DNA of 64,000 nucleotides from an uncultured Bacteroides sp. (GTDB taxonomy: Bacteria > Bacteroidota > Bacteroidia > Bacteroidales > UBA932), in the NCBI GenBank assembly GCA_945874355.1, contig CAMCGB010000011.1, positions 1-64,000 of the forward strand. The letters are read 5' to 3'. Made by a program: the position numbers and the translations under genes. The first letter of the stretch is position 1. Every line of letters starts with the position of its first letter. The notes under the pieces are model-generated. The model made no database searches and had not been told where the DNA came from. It saw only the letters and a list, made by a program, of their open reading frames with translations. This document shows, in pieces, positions 23,515 through 32,607 of this stretch.

Positions 23515-24969
23515 ATGTCCAACAAAAAAGTATCTGTCAAGAATATCGTGACAATAGCTTTAGTGCTTGCCATCACGATTTTCATCTGGGCAGTTCCTGT
23601 CAGCTTCTTCGGGATTGAAGGACTGACTGTAGTCCAGCAGCGTATGATTGCGATTTTCTTCTTCGCAGCAGTTATGTGGATTTGTGAAGTAATCCCCAAC
23701 TGGACCACATCCCTTCTTGTCATTGTTTTGATGCTGCTAACGGTCTCCGACAAGGGACTGGGCATGCTGATTGACCCCAAGTTCGGTACTTTCGTCGATT
23801 ACAAGAGCATTATGGCATCTTTTGCCGACCCTGTAATCATGCTCTTCCTCGGCGGATTCGTGCTCGCAATCGTGGCTTCCAAGTATGGAATGGATGCTGC
23901 TATGGCAAAGGTGCTGCTCGGACTTTTCGGCAGCAACCCCAAGATTGTGCTTCTGGGCTTCCTGCTTGTAATCAGCGTCTTCTCTATGTTCATGAGCAAC
24001 ACCGCCACCGCAGCTATGATGATGGCTTTCCTTGCTCCTGTGCTCAAGAGCCTTCCTGATGACGAGACCGGAAAAATCGGCCTGGCCCTTTCCATCCCCA
24101 TCGCCGCCAACCTCGGCGGTATCGGTACCGTCATCGGAACCCCTCCGAATGCCATTGCAAAGGGTGCCCTGGAGAATGCCGGATATCAGATCGGTTTTGT
24201 TGACTGGATGGTGAGAATGGTGCCTTTCGTGATTGTGATGATTGTCATCGCCTGGCTTCTGCTGCTGTTCTTCTTCCCCTTCAAGGCCAAGAAGATCAAG
24301 ATTGAAATTCCCGTTCAGGAGCGCAAGAAGGACTGGAGGACCTATGTGGCCTGGATAACCTTCTTCGTAACCATCCTTCTTTGGGTCACCGAGCAGGCTA
24401 CCAAAATCAACTCCAACATCGTAGCCCTCATCCCTCTGGCCGTTTATACCTGCACCGGAGTGTTCACCAAGGATGACATCAAGGAGATTAACTGGAGCGT
24501 ACTCTGGCTCGTTGCCGGAGGTTTCGCCCTCGGAATCGGTCTGAACAAGACAGGTCTTGCAGCCACTCTGATCAATGCCATACCTTTCAGCTCGATGAAT
24601 GTGATTCTGGTAATGGTCATCGCCGGCCTCGTTTGCTACCTGCTCTCCAACTTCATCTCCAACTCCGCCACTGCAGCCCTTCTGGTGCCTATCCTTGTGG
24701 TAGTGGGTACCGCTCTTGAGGATCCCGCCGCAGCAAGCCACACCCAGTTCGTGAATATGGGAGGTATGTACGCCCTGATTCCTTTCATCGCAGTCTGCGC
24801 CTCCCTTGCAATGCTCTTCCCCATATCCACCCCTCCGAACGCCATCGCATCTTCTACCGGTCTTATCAAGACCAAGGATATGACCAAGGTAGGCCTTATC
24901 GTAGGCATAATCGGATTCGTGCTGGGATACTTCCTCCTTACTTACATCTTCCCTTTCAAGATGGCTTAA
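23515..24969 (+). CDS. SLC13/DASS-family sodium:anion symporter
   Basis: This 484-residue inner-membrane protein has the two-fold DASS layout. The first half carries MSNTATAAMMMAFLAP and GTPPNAIAKGALENAG; the second carries ISNSATAALLVPI and ISTPPNAIASSTG. These SNT-type and TPPNA motifs form the sodium and anion sites. Family members import sulfate or C4/C6 dicarboxylates; the sequence alone does not decide. A porin gene follows after 10 nt, suggesting a two-membrane uptake route for one anion. A promoter box lies at 23472-23479. Confidence 0.88.
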   Translation: MSNKKVSVKNIVTIALVLAITIFIWAVPVSFFGIEGLTVVQQRMIAIFFFAAVMWICEVIPNWTTSLLVIVLMLLTVSDKGLGMLIDPKFGTFVDYKSIMASFADPVIMLFLGGFVLAIVASKYGMDAAMAKVLLGLFGSNPKIVLLGFLLVISVFSMFMSNTATAAMMMAFLAPVLKSLPDDETGKIGLALSIPIAANLGGIGTVIGTPPNAIAKGALENAGYQIGFVDWMVRMVPFVIVMIVIAWLLLLFFFPFKAKKIKIEIPVQERKKDWRTYVAWITFFVTILLWVTEQATKINSNIVALIPLAVYTCTGVFTKDDIKEINWSVLWLVAGGFALGIGLNKTGLAATLINAIPFSSMNVILVMVIAGLVCYLLSNFISNSATAALLVPILVVVGTALEDPAAASHTQFVNMGGMYALIPFIAVCASLAMLFPISTPPNAIASSTGLIKTKDMTKVGLIVGIIGFVLGYFLLTYIFPFKMA

Positions 24970-24979
24970 CAATTTCGAG

Positions 24980-26242
24980 ATGAAAAAAGCAATAATAAGC
25001 TTATTTGCAGCCCTGCTCGTCCTGCCTTTTGCAGGAGCGCAGGAATCCAAGCCGCAGCTCAAATGGTACGGTTTCATCCGCAACTACTATACATTCGATA
25101 CCCGAGAGAGCGTCGCAGGAACTGAAGATTTCTTCTATTATCTTCCCAAGGATGAGAAGATTGTGGACGGAGTCGACCTGAATGCAAGCAACACTTTCCG
25201 CTTTGCTGCCCTGACTTCACGTCTCGGCCTTGATGTGCTCGGATACGAGTACCAGGGCTGGAAGATGGGCGCCAAGATTGAGGCTGACTTCTATGCGGGT
25301 CTCAGCGGATCCACCGGAACTGCCACCTTCAGGCTCCGTCAGGCTTATGCCACCGTCGCAAAGAACCAGGTTTCGTTCAAGCTCGGCCAGGCCTGGCATC
25401 CCCTCGCCGCCGATATGCCCGACGTGTTCTCGCTCAACAGCGGCGCGCCTTTCAACCCCTTCAGCCGCACGCCTCTGGTAAGCGTGGACTGGAAGTTCGC
25501 AAAGGCCTTCTCGCTGAGCGCTGCCGCAATATGGCAGATGCAGTATGTTTCTGCAGGCCCTAAGGGCGGAGTGGGCGGAGGCACAGCATATTCTGCCGAC
25601 TACATCAAGTACGGCTGCACTCCCGAGCTGTATTTCGGTCTGAACTACTCTGAGGACGGACTGCTCGCCAGAGTGGGTGTGGACGTGCTGAGCATCAAGC
25701 CCCGCAGGCTCGACGTCACCGGCACCAGAAAGGTGTCTGACCGCATCACTACCGTCAGCCCCTATGCCTACCTGCAGTACACCAAAGGAGCCTTCACCGC
25801 AAAGGCGAAGACCACTTACGCCCAGGGAGGCGAGCATCTGAACCTCAACGGAGGATATGCCCTCAATTCCATCAACGCCGACGGAAGTTGGAACTACACT
25901 CCTACCCGCAACTCTTCATCCTGGCTCTCAGTCAAGTACGGCAAGACCCTCCAGGGAATCCTCTTCCTGGGTTATGTGAAGAATTTCGGCACCAGGGATG
26001 AGATTCTCAGCGTTGCGGACATCTACTTCAGCAAGAACAGCTTCGCCAATATGAACAGTATGTACCGCATCACTCCTGCCGTGGTTTACAATTTCGGAAA
26101 GCTCGCTCTCGGTCTTGAGTACGAGCTCACCAGCGTGCAGTACGGCTCCTGGGGAGACGACTTCAAGTACGGCCTTGCCACCAAGGATCTCCATTGGGTG
26201 ACCAACAACCGCGTGCAGGCTATGGTGAAGTTCACCTTCTAG
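24980..26242 (+). CDS. Outer-membrane porin-like beta-barrel protein
   Basis: The protein has 420 residues with a signal peptide ending near FAGAQE. The remainder is rich in alternating aromatic and polar residues typical of a beta-barrel, with LKWYGFIRNYYTFDTRES at the start and a C-terminal strand ending in MVKFTF, the terminal phenylalanine recognised by the BAM machinery. FKLGQAWHPLAADMPDVF resembles segments of trimeric porins of the DcaP/OprP kind. Its place 10 nt after an SLC13 symporter suggests it admits the same anionic substrate. Its end overlaps the end of the convergent nitroreductase gene by a few bases. Confidence 0.75.
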   Translation: MKKAIISLFAALLVLPFAGAQESKPQLKWYGFIRNYYTFDTRESVAGTEDFFYYLPKDEKIVDGVDLNASNTFRFAALTSRLGLDVLGYEYQGWKMGAKIEADFYAGLSGSTGTATFRLRQAYATVAKNQVSFKLGQAWHPLAADMPDVFSLNSGAPFNPFSRTPLVSVDWKFAKAFSLSAAAIWQMQYVSAGPKGGVGGGTAYSADYIKYGCTPELYFGLNYSEDGLLARVGVDVLSIKPRRLDVTGTRKVSDRITTVSPYAYLQYTKGAFTAKAKTTYAQGGEHLNLNGGYALNSINADGSWNYTPTRNSSSWLSVKYGKTLQGILFLGYVKNFGTRDEILSVADIYFSKNSFANMNSMYRITPAVVYNFGKLALGLEYELTSVQYGSWGDDFKYGLATKDLHWVTNNRVQAMVKFTF

Positions 26243-26781
26243 TCGATGATGCGATAATAGTCCTTTTTACGCTCGAGCGGCTTCGGGTTCGGTTTCAGCG
26301 GATAGCCCAGCGACAGGGCTCCCAGGCCTTCATAGGCAGGATCAACCCCCAGCCGCTCCTGCAGCAGTTTGCCCTCGGGCGTTGAGAACATCTGCTTCTC
26401 CCTGTTGATCCAGCAGGATGCGAGCCCGAGCGAATGGGCGGCCAGCATCATATTTCCAAGCACAAGGGAGCCGTCCTGAACCGCGTTGGGGTTGTCCTCA
26501 ACCTTGGGGACGAACACCAGGATGATGACCTTCGCACCATAGTAAGGGTCAGAGTCGGTGCCCATAATCCCGGCATTGAGCCTGCTCAGGGTCTTGATGA
26601 TTCCGCTGTTGCGCACTGCGACTATTATGGGGTCCTGCCTGTTGTGGCCGGTAGGGGCGTAAGTTCCCGCTTCAAGTACAGTGACCAGTTTGTCAGTTTC
26701 GACACTCCGGTCGCTGTATTTGCGTATGCTGCGTCTTGAGCATATCGCTTCAATTACCTGATTTGTCATATTTCTTTCCAT
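26239..26781 (-). CDS. Nitroreductase-family flavoprotein
   Basis: The protein has 180 residues (176 if the second ATG at 26769 is used). Its FMN-binding features are RRSIRKYSD near the N-terminus, GTYAPTGHNRQDPIIV, LVLGNMMLAAHSLGLASCWI and a C-terminal ALSLGYP. Such enzymes reduce nitro compounds or quinones with NAD(P)H; the physiological substrate cannot be read here. It is a single gene, convergent with the porin gene and divergent from the CNNM-type gene. Confidence 0.85.
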   Translation of the reverse strand: MERNMTNQVIEAICSRRSIRKYSDRSVETDKLVTVLEAGTYAPTGHNRQDPIIVAVRNSGIIKTLSRLNAGIMGTDSDPYYGAKVIILVFVPKVEDNPNAVQDGSLVLGNMMLAAHSLGLASCWINREKQMFSTPEGKLLQERLGVDPAYEGLGALSLGYPLKPNPKPLERKKDYYRIID

Positions 26782-26838
26782 TTTTGCTTCAAAATTACAA
26801 CATTAATCAAAATATTGGTATTCTTCACTAAAGATTGC

Positions 26839-26846
26839 TAATTTTG
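26839..26846 (+). promoter_or_regulatory. -7 element of the CNNM-type transporter gene
   Basis: TAATTTTG lies 27 nt before the ATG at 26874. It supports that start over the TTG at 26835, which precedes the promoter box. Confidence 0.55.
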
Positions 26847-26873
26847 CAACTTATTGCGGAACTTGATTTTGTA

Positions 26874-27971
26874 ATGACACTTCTGTTAGTATATCTTTTG
26901 GGTGCGATGTGCATCTCCTTCCTCTGCTCCGTGCTGGAAGCTACGCTTATGTCCACCCCGATTTCCTATATAACTATGAGGGAGGAGGAAGGCTATCCCC
27001 TCGCTTCCAAATTCAAGCAGTACAAGCAGGAAAGCTCCCGTCCCATCGCGGCCATACTTGCCCTCAATACCATAGCCAACACCATAGGAGCCGCAGGCGT
27101 AGGTGCCCAGGCAACAGCAGTATTCGGCTCCAAGTGGTTCGGGCTCGTCAGCGCCATCACCACCATCCTCATCCTCGTATTCTCGGAAATCATCCCCAAA
27201 ACCATAGGCACCACCCGCTGGCGTTCCCTCATGGGCTTCGCCACCAGGACCATCTCCGTGCTTATATTCATTATGTACCCGCTTGTCATCCTGGTCGAGG
27301 CCCTCACCAAGCTGGTGAGCCCCAGGGAGACGGAGGCGGCCGTATCGCGTGAGGAGGTCAGCGCTATGGCGAATGTGGCAGAGGAGGAAGGCGATCTGGA
27401 GGAGGACGAGAACGCCATCATCCAGAACCTCATCAATATGGACGAGATAATAGCCGCCGATGCTATGACCCCCAGGGTGGTGTGCGCGACTGCTCCCGAG
27501 TCTATGACTATGAAGGCTTTCTACAAGGACAAACGTTTCCTGCACCACAGCCGCATCCCCGTCTATGACAAGGACGATGAGTATATCACCGGCTACATCC
27601 TCAGGGTCGACGCCCTCCAGCTGCTGGCCGAAGACCAGTTCGACCGCAAGCTCGGAAGCATCAAGCGCAGCATAGCCTCATTCAACGAAGAGACTCCTCT
27701 TGATGCCATCTGGGACGAGATGCTCGAGAAGGATGAGCAGATTGCCGTAATCATAGACGAATACGGCAGTTTCCAGGGCATACTCACCCTGGAAGATGTC
27801 ATAGAGACCCTTCTCGGCAGTGAAATCGTGGACGAGAAGGACACCGTGAGGGATATGCAGCAGTTTGCCAAAGAGCGCTGGAAACGCTTCAACCCCTCCC
27901 AAGCCGCCGCTCTGAAAGAAAAAGGGGAAGAAGAGGCTGAAGCGGCCAAAGAACCGTCTGACGCTTCCTAA
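26874..27971 (+). CDS. CNNM/HlyC-CorC family membrane protein (DUF21 plus CBS pair)
   Basis: The product has about 365 residues. The first ~170 form a DUF21 membrane domain with four hydrophobic segments, including ALNTIANTIGAAGVGAQA and EIIPKTIGTT. A CBS pair follows, with TPRVVCATAPE, HSRIPVYDKDDEYITGYILR and VIIDEYGSFQGILTLEDVIE. CNNM-type proteins are linked to Mg2+ and other cation transport. The C-terminal CorC domain of longer relatives is absent, and the tail is a short charged stretch. It converges with radC, overlapping it by 4 bases. Confidence 0.85.
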   Translation: MTLLLVYLLGAMCISFLCSVLEATLMSTPISYITMREEEGYPLASKFKQYKQESSRPIAAILALNTIANTIGAAGVGAQATAVFGSKWFGLVSAITTILILVFSEIIPKTIGTTRWRSLMGFATRTISVLIFIMYPLVILVEALTKLVSPRETEAAVSREEVSAMANVAEEEGDLEEDENAIIQNLINMDEIIAADAMTPRVVCATAPESMTMKAFYKDKRFLHHSRIPVYDKDDEYITGYILRVDALQLLAEDQFDRKLGSIKRSIASFNEETPLDAIWDEMLEKDEQIAVIIDEYGSFQGILTLEDVIETLLGSEIVDEKDTVRDMQQFAKERWKRFNPSQAAALKEKGEEEAEAAKEPSDAS

Positions 27972-28654
27972 GGTCTGAAAGTCTTCTCGTCCGCAAACGA
28001 GAAGAAACAGTCGTCACATATGATTACGTGGTCCAGAAGGTCTATGCTGCAGGCTTCGCAGGCATTCCGGAACTTTTGGGTGATTTCGATGTCGGCCTTG
28101 CTCGGGATGGGGCTTGAGCTCGGGTGGTTGTGGACCAGAATCATTGCCGAAGCACTTTTTTCCAGGGCTTTTTTCAGGGCTATCCTTTCGTCCAGCACAG
28201 TTGCCCTGTGCCCTCCCAGGCTCAGCATCACTTTGTCAATCAGCAGCGAAGCGTCATTGAGCAGGAGGATCCAGCACTCTTCGTGGGCAAGGGCCTTCAT
28301 CTGGGGAATCATCAGGTCGTACACAGCTCTCGAAGTTGTGATAGGCTTTCTGTCCCGGGGATTGCTCTCCTGAATGAAACGCCTGCCCAGCTCCATCGCC
28401 GATAGCAGGCTGCACGCCTTCCCGGGCCCGATGCCCGGAAATGAGCACAATTGCTCCCCGGAGAGGGAAAACAGCTCGGATAGCGACCCGTGGCACTCTT
28501 TCAGAAGCTGCTGGGAGATCTGGAGTGCGTCATTCTGTCTGGTACCGATACGGAGAAGGACGGCTATCAGTTCGCCGTCACTGAGGCTGCCTGCACCTCG
28601 TGCGAGCAGCTTTTCACGAGGTCTTTCGCTCGTGCAGAGATCTTTTATTTTCAT
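27968..28654 (-). CDS. radC: RadC/JAB-domain protein
   Basis: This 228-residue protein has an N-terminal helix-hairpin-helix part (FPGIGPGKACSLLSAMELGR) and a C-terminal JAB/MPN metalloprotease-like domain with VHNHPSSSPIPSKADIEIT and DHVIICDD, matching UPF0758/RadC. The zinc ligands (two histidines and the aspartate) are present. The role of RadC is unsettled; a DNA-repair function was proposed early and has not held up well. The region just upstream contains interleaved inverted repeats described separately. Confidence 0.92.
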   Translation of the reverse strand: MKIKDLCTSERPREKLLARGAGSLSDGELIAVLLRIGTRQNDALQISQQLLKECHGSLSELFSLSGEQLCSFPGIGPGKACSLLSAMELGRRFIQESNPRDRKPITTSRAVYDLMIPQMKALAHEECWILLLNDASLLIDKVMLSLGGHRATVLDERIALKKALEKSASAMILVHNHPSSSPIPSKADIEITQKFRNACEACSIDLLDHVIICDDCFFSFADEKTFRP

Positions 28655-28668
28655 AGTTCAAGCAACTC

Positions 28669-28753
28669 AAGTTTCGCAGGTTGAACTTGTTGATGATAAT
28701 ATTGTACAGGTTGCGAAACTTTCAAAGACCCCCGTACAATATTATCGGGGTCT
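28669..28753. repeat. Interleaved inverted repeats between miaB and radC
   Basis: Three pairs of perfect arms overlap. AAGTTTCGCA (28669-28678) pairs with TGCGAAACTT (28712-28721). GATAATATTGTAC (28695-28707) pairs with GTACAATATTATC (28734-28746). AGACCCC (28726-28732) pairs with GGGGTCT (28747-28753). The first two pairs interleave and the last two exclude each other, so the RNA could switch between alternative folds. The miaB stop codon lies in the final arm. Confidence 0.8.
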
Positions 28754-30065
28754 ATTCGACGAGCCGGCACAGCAGGGTGGCCTGGGTGCAATCTGTCACC
28801 TCCACCTCCACGAAGTCCCCGGCTTTATGGCTGGAGTCTTTCCATACGCACATCTTGTTCTGCGGATTGCGCCCGCACAGGTCAGCCTCATCCCTCTTGG
28901 ACGGTCCTTCCACCAGAACTGTGAAACGGCGGCCCACATCGCGGCGGTTGCTCTCCAGCGAGAGGCTGTTCTGCAGGGCGATAATCTCCTCGAGCCTTCT
29001 GGTCTTCTCCTCCAGGGGCACGTCATCGGGGTATTTGCGGGCGGCAAGGGTTCCGCTTCTCTCGGAGTAGTAGAACATATAGGCAGCGTCAAAACCCACT
29101 TCGCGGAAGAGCGAGAGGGTCATTTCGTGCTCTTCGACAGTTTCGGAGCAGAAGCCCGCAATCACGTCGGTGCTTATGGCGCAGTCGGGCATTTTCTCCC
29201 TTATTGCCCTTACCTTGTCCAGATATGCCTGCCGGGTGTAACGGCGGCGCATCTTCTCAAGGATGCGGTCCGAGCCCGACTGGACAGGAAGATGTATGTG
29301 ATGGCAGATATTCGGATGCGATGCCATAGTGTCCAGCACCTTCCCGCTGATGTCCTGGGGATTGGAGGTCGAGAAACGGATCCTGACAGACGGAACAGTT
29401 TCTGCAACCTTTCCGAGCAAATCGGCAAAGTCTTGACCCTCAAAGCTGTATGAATCTACATTCTGCCCCAGCAGGGTAATCTCCTTATAGCCTTGGGCGG
29501 CGCATTCGCAGGCTTCCCTCACTATGGTCGAAAGGCTGCGGCTGCGTTCGCTTCCCCTGGTGAACGGCACCACGCAGTATGAGCACACATTGTTGCACCC
29601 TCTCATAATGGAGATGAAGGCGCTCACTCCGTTCTTGTCCGTGCGGACCGGGGAAATCTCTGCGTAAGTTTCTTCCCTTGAGAGGATTACGTCCATCTGC
29701 GGAGTGCCTTCCGCTGCGGCGGAGATCAGCTCGGGCAGACGGCGGTAGGAATCGGGCCCTGCCACGATGTCTACCTTGCCGGAGTCCAGCAGGGCGTCCT
29801 TGAGCCTCTCGGCCATACATCCGAGTATGCCCACCAGAACACCTTTGCGGCTCTTGCGCTGGATGTTGAACTGCTCCAGCCTGCCCCAAATCCTCTGCTC
29901 GGCGTTGTCCCTGATTGAGCAGGTGTTGGCCATTATGACGTCGGCCTTCGTTATGTCTTCGGTGCGTCCGTAGCCCGCGGCGCCGAGAATGGAGAATACT
30001 ACCTCGGTGTCGGCTACGTTCATCTGGCACCCGTACGTCTCAATATATACGCTCTTCATCTTCAT
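28752..30065 (-). CDS. miaB: tRNA-2-methylthio-N6-dimethylallyladenosine synthase MiaB
   Basis: The protein has about 437 residues with all three domains. The N-terminal UPF0004 part starts MKMKSVYIETYGCQMNVAD and holds three cluster cysteines (including MANTCSIRDNAEQR and GCMAER). The radical-SAM part has MRGCNNVCSYCVVPFTRGSE with the CxxxCxxC triad. A C-terminal TRAM domain follows. MiaB adds the methylthio group to i6A37 of tRNAs. The ATG at 30065 is chosen because a -7 box TATCTTTG at 30070-30077 (minus) leaves only four bases; the longer reading to 30125 crosses the promoter. Confidence 0.95.
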   Translation of the reverse strand: MKMKSVYIETYGCQMNVADTEVVFSILGAAGYGRTEDITKADVIMANTCSIRDNAEQRIWGRLEQFNIQRKSRKGVLVGILGCMAERLKDALLDSGKVDIVAGPDSYRRLPELISAAAEGTPQMDVILSREETYAEISPVRTDKNGVSAFISIMRGCNNVCSYCVVPFTRGSERSRSLSTIVREACECAAQGYKEITLLGQNVDSYSFEGQDFADLLGKVAETVPSVRIRFSTSNPQDISGKVLDTMASHPNICHHIHLPVQSGSDRILEKMRRRYTRQAYLDKVRAIREKMPDCAISTDVIAGFCSETVEEHEMTLSLFREVGFDAAYMFYYSERSGTLAARKYPDDVPLEEKTRRLEEIIALQNSLSLESNRRDVGRRFTVLVEGPSKRDEADLCGRNPQNKMCVWKDSSHKAGDFVEVEVTDCTQATLLCRLVE

Positions 30066-30069
30066 AAGA

Positions 30070-30096
30070 CAAAGATATAGAATTTTCTTATCTTTG
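30070..30096. promoter_or_regulatory. Back-to-back divergent -7 elements of miaB and the lipoprotein gene
   Basis: On the minus strand TATCTTTG covers 30070-30077, four bases before the miaB ATG. On the plus strand TATCTTTG covers 30089-30096, seven bases before the ATG at 30104. Only 11 bp separate the boxes, so the two polymerase sites must overlap and each -33 region lies in or at the other gene. Confidence 0.65.
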
Positions 30097-30103
30097 CATT
30101 TGT

Positions 30104-30586
30104 ATGAAAATGAAAAATCGTCCAATTGTCTATGTCATTCTGCTCTGTTGCCTGAGCCTGCTGCTCTCCGGCTGCGGCAAAGGGGCCAAGGACATCAAGG
30201 TGACCGGTTTCAGACTCGTATCCATCACTCCCGAGGGTATGAGCGGCTTGACCGCTCTGGTGGAAATAGGTCTGGACAATCCCATCGTGGGCTTTGAACT
30301 CACTGATGTAAGCATCACGGTCGATATGCACGAACAGCCCGCTGTCGTTTTTGAGGCCGACCAGCTGATGGTTGAGGGGCATTGCGCCAAGACCTACTCC
30401 CTGCCTCTGAAAGGACGTATTGTGGACACTTTCAATCCCTTCCAGCTGCTAAAGCTCTTCAGCAACGAGGACTCCCTGGACAATCTCAAGGCCTCTGCCA
30501 GGGCAAGAGTTGCCCTTCGCGGAGGGATTGGCAAGAATATTGAAATAAAAGATATTCCCCTTAAGGACCTTATAGATAATTTATGA
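30104..30586 (+). CDS. LEA14-like lipoprotein
   Basis: The protein has 160 residues and a lipoprotein signal ending LLLSGCGKG, with the cysteine near residue 23. The rest resembles the LEA type 2/WHy fold: ALVEIGLDNPIVGFELTDVS followed by alternating strands and a short C-terminal SARARVALRGG. Proteins of this kind are envelope-associated and of uncertain role. The ATG at 30104 is followed six bases later by a second ATG. It overlaps the next gene by ATGA, forming an operon with the SPOR protein and rpoN. Confidence 0.65.
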   Translation: MKMKNRPIVYVILLCCLSLLLSGCGKGAKDIKVTGFRLVSITPEGMSGLTALVEIGLDNPIVGFELTDVSITVDMHEQPAVVFEADQLMVEGHCAKTYSLPLKGRIVDTFNPFQLLKLFSNEDSLDNLKASARARVALRGGIGKNIEIKDIPLKDLIDNL

Positions 30587-31146
30587 CAAACAAAGCCCTA
30601 TACACCTCCCTTGCAGCAGCCTTCCTTCTTTGCCTGGCACTTCCATCTGCCGCCCAAAGGGTTCAGGAAGACCTTTCTGCCCTGTCAATGGCAGGGAACG
30701 AAGTGCAGGTGGATTCCTCCCTTCTGGGCAGGGATATCTATTCGCTTCTGGACGAGGATCTTGTCCTGCGCCAGAGCCCGCAGATACGCAGCAGCCTCAA
30801 TGCTCTTGTCGACCGCAACTCCGGAACCCTGTACAACGGGTTCAGAATCAGAATATTCATCGACAGCAGCCGCAGCGCCAGGGAGAAGTCGCTCAGCGAG
30901 ATGCGGCGCTTCAACGAGCTGTACCCTTCGGTGATGGCATACCGCAGCTATGACGCGCCCAATTTCAAGGTCAGCGTCGGGAACTTCCGCAACAGGGTCG
31001 AAGCGGAGGCCTTCCTCAGAAAAGTCAAGTCCTCCTTCCCCGATGCTTTCGTGGTCAGGGAGCGCTTCAAGTACCCGAGCCTCGGAACGCTTAGTGGCCA
31101 GGAGCCTGGCATAAACAAGCCATTTAACAGAATGTCAAATGATTAA
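30583..31146 (+). CDS. SPOR-domain protein
   Basis: This 187-residue exported protein has a signal peptide (cleavage near SAAQR), a linker, and a C-terminal SPOR domain from about residue 85: GFRIRIFIDSSRSARE, FKVSVGNFRNRVEAEAFLRK and DAFVVRERF. SPOR domains bind glycan strands lacking stem peptides, usually at division sites. Start and end are both overlapped (ATGA with the lipoprotein gene, 8 bases with rpoN), so the three genes are translated in a coupled fashion. Confidence 0.85.
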   Translation: MTNKALYTSLAAAFLLCLALPSAAQRVQEDLSALSMAGNEVQVDSSLLGRDIYSLLDEDLVLRQSPQIRSSLNALVDRNSGTLYNGFRIRIFIDSSRSAREKSLSEMRRFNELYPSVMAYRSYDAPNFKVSVGNFRNRVEAEAFLRKVKSSFPDAFVVRERFKYPSLGTLSGQEPGINKPFNRMSND

Positions 31147-32542
31147 GCAGGGATTAGAGCTCAAACAGACGCAAAAACTATCGCCTCTTCAGATTCAGAC
31201 CATCAAGCTCCTCGAGCTGCCGATCCAGGATCTGGAGCAGAGGATACGTTCTGAGATTGAAGAGAATCCGGTGCTTGACGATAGCCCCTCGGGCGAAGGT
31301 TCTGAGGAGCAGAAAGATATTTCCATAGACGAGCTCAAGGAGGATGACTACATCCCCGCCTACAAGACCAGAGTGAACAACTGGGGCAAGGACCCCCGTC
31401 CCGAGTACAATACCTTTTCCGTAAAGACTTCTTTCACCCAGAGTCTGATGGACCAGCTCGGCTGCCGCTCCCTGGACGAGCATCAGCAGCAGGTGGCTTC
31501 TTTCATCATAGGCTCTCTTGACGAGGACGGCTATCTCCGCCGCGACATAGAGTCGCTCTGCGACGATCTGGCCTTCCGGGCAGGCATAGTGACTGACAGC
31601 AGCGAGGTTGAGCAGATGCTCAAAATCATCCAGGACTTCGAGCCTGTAGGAGTAGGTGCAAGAGACCTGCGGGAATGCCTGCTTCTTCAGCTCAGAGCCT
31701 GCAGGCCGACCGAAGATGTGCAGAACGCCATCAGGATACTTACGGACTGCTATACGGAATTCACCAACAAGCATTTCCAGAAAATCATCTCAAAGACCGG
31801 CCTTGACGAGGCGGCGATGAAACGGGCCGTCAAAAAGATCCTCAAGCTCAACCCTTCACCGGGCGGGGGCAGCGCCGATTCGTATGTCGAGAGCGCCCAG
31901 CAGATAGTCCCCGATTTCATCCTTGAGGACAATGACGGCGAACTCTCGTTCTCGATGCCCCGCTTCAGTGTGCCCGAGCTCAGGGTGAATAAGAAATACG
32001 CCGACCTGCTGCTCTCGTCCAAAGGCTCGTCCGAAAGGGCTCAGAAGGAGGCGGCCGCATTCGTCAAGCAGAAGCTGGACTCGGCGAAGTGGTTTGTCGA
32101 AGCCCTCAAGCAGAGGCAGAACACCCTCCAGCGCACTATGGAGGCAATACTGGACTACCAGAAAGAGTACTTCTCCAGCGGCGATGAGACTAATCTCAAG
32201 CCTATGGTTCTCAAGGATATAGCCCAGATAACAGGCTACGATATCTCTACCATTTCCAGAGTGGTGAACTCCAAATACATCGAAACTCCGTTCGGGGTCT
32301 TCCCCCTGAAGTACTTCTTCTCGGAAGGTATGGAGAACCAGCAGGGCGAAGAAGTGTCCACCAGGGAGCTCAAGAAAGTGCTCCAGCAGTGCATCGATTC
32401 CGAGGACAAGAGCAAGCCTCTGACCGACGAGCAGCTGGCCAAGGAGATGGAAAAGCACGGATACAAGGTGGCAAGGCGTACAATCGCCAAGTACCGCGGT
32501 CAGCTGGGTATCCCTCTGGCCCGGTGGCGCAAGGAGCTGTAG
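31139..32542 (+). CDS. rpoN: RNA polymerase sigma-54 factor
   Basis: The 467-residue protein has the full sigma-54 layout. The Gln/Leu-rich activator region is KQGLELKQTQKLSPLQIQTI at the N-terminus. An acidic linker and the core-binding part follow, then the HTH region (TGYDISTISRVVNSKYIETP). The C-terminal RpoN box reads ARRTIAKYRGQLGIP. It recognises -24/-12 promoters and needs an AAA activator, none of which is encoded in this window. It overlaps the SPOR gene by 8 bases. Confidence 0.95.
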   Translation: MIKQGLELKQTQKLSPLQIQTIKLLELPIQDLEQRIRSEIEENPVLDDSPSGEGSEEQKDISIDELKEDDYIPAYKTRVNNWGKDPRPEYNTFSVKTSFTQSLMDQLGCRSLDEHQQQVASFIIGSLDEDGYLRRDIESLCDDLAFRAGIVTDSSEVEQMLKIIQDFEPVGVGARDLRECLLLQLRACRPTEDVQNAIRILTDCYTEFTNKHFQKIISKTGLDEAAMKRAVKKILKLNPSPGGGSADSYVESAQQIVPDFILEDNDGELSFSMPRFSVPELRVNKKYADLLLSSKGSSERAQKEAAAFVKQKLDSAKWFVEALKQRQNTLQRTMEAILDYQKEYFSSGDETNLKPMVLKDIAQITGYDISTISRVVNSKYIETPFGVFPLKYFFSEGMENQQGEEVSTRELKKVLQQCIDSEDKSKPLTDEQLAKEMEKHGYKVARRTIAKYRGQLGIPLARWRKEL

Positions 32543-32571
32543 AGCGTTTTGGCACTTGTCAAAATTAATCA

Positions 32572-32579
32572 TATCTTTG
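32572..32579 (+). promoter_or_regulatory. -7 element of the fur-trxB-bamD run
   Basis: TATCTTTG lies 28 nt before the ATG at 32608 and argues against the in-frame TTG at 32587. Confidence 0.65.
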
Positions 32580-32607
32580 CAGGATATTGGAAACCCGCAC
32601 TAAAGTT

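Noticed and set aside
23737..25083. 448-residue minus-strand frame rich in His, Gly, Glu and Asp
   Set aside because: Antisense of the SLC13 transporter; the composition is what a hydrophobic gene gives when read backwards.
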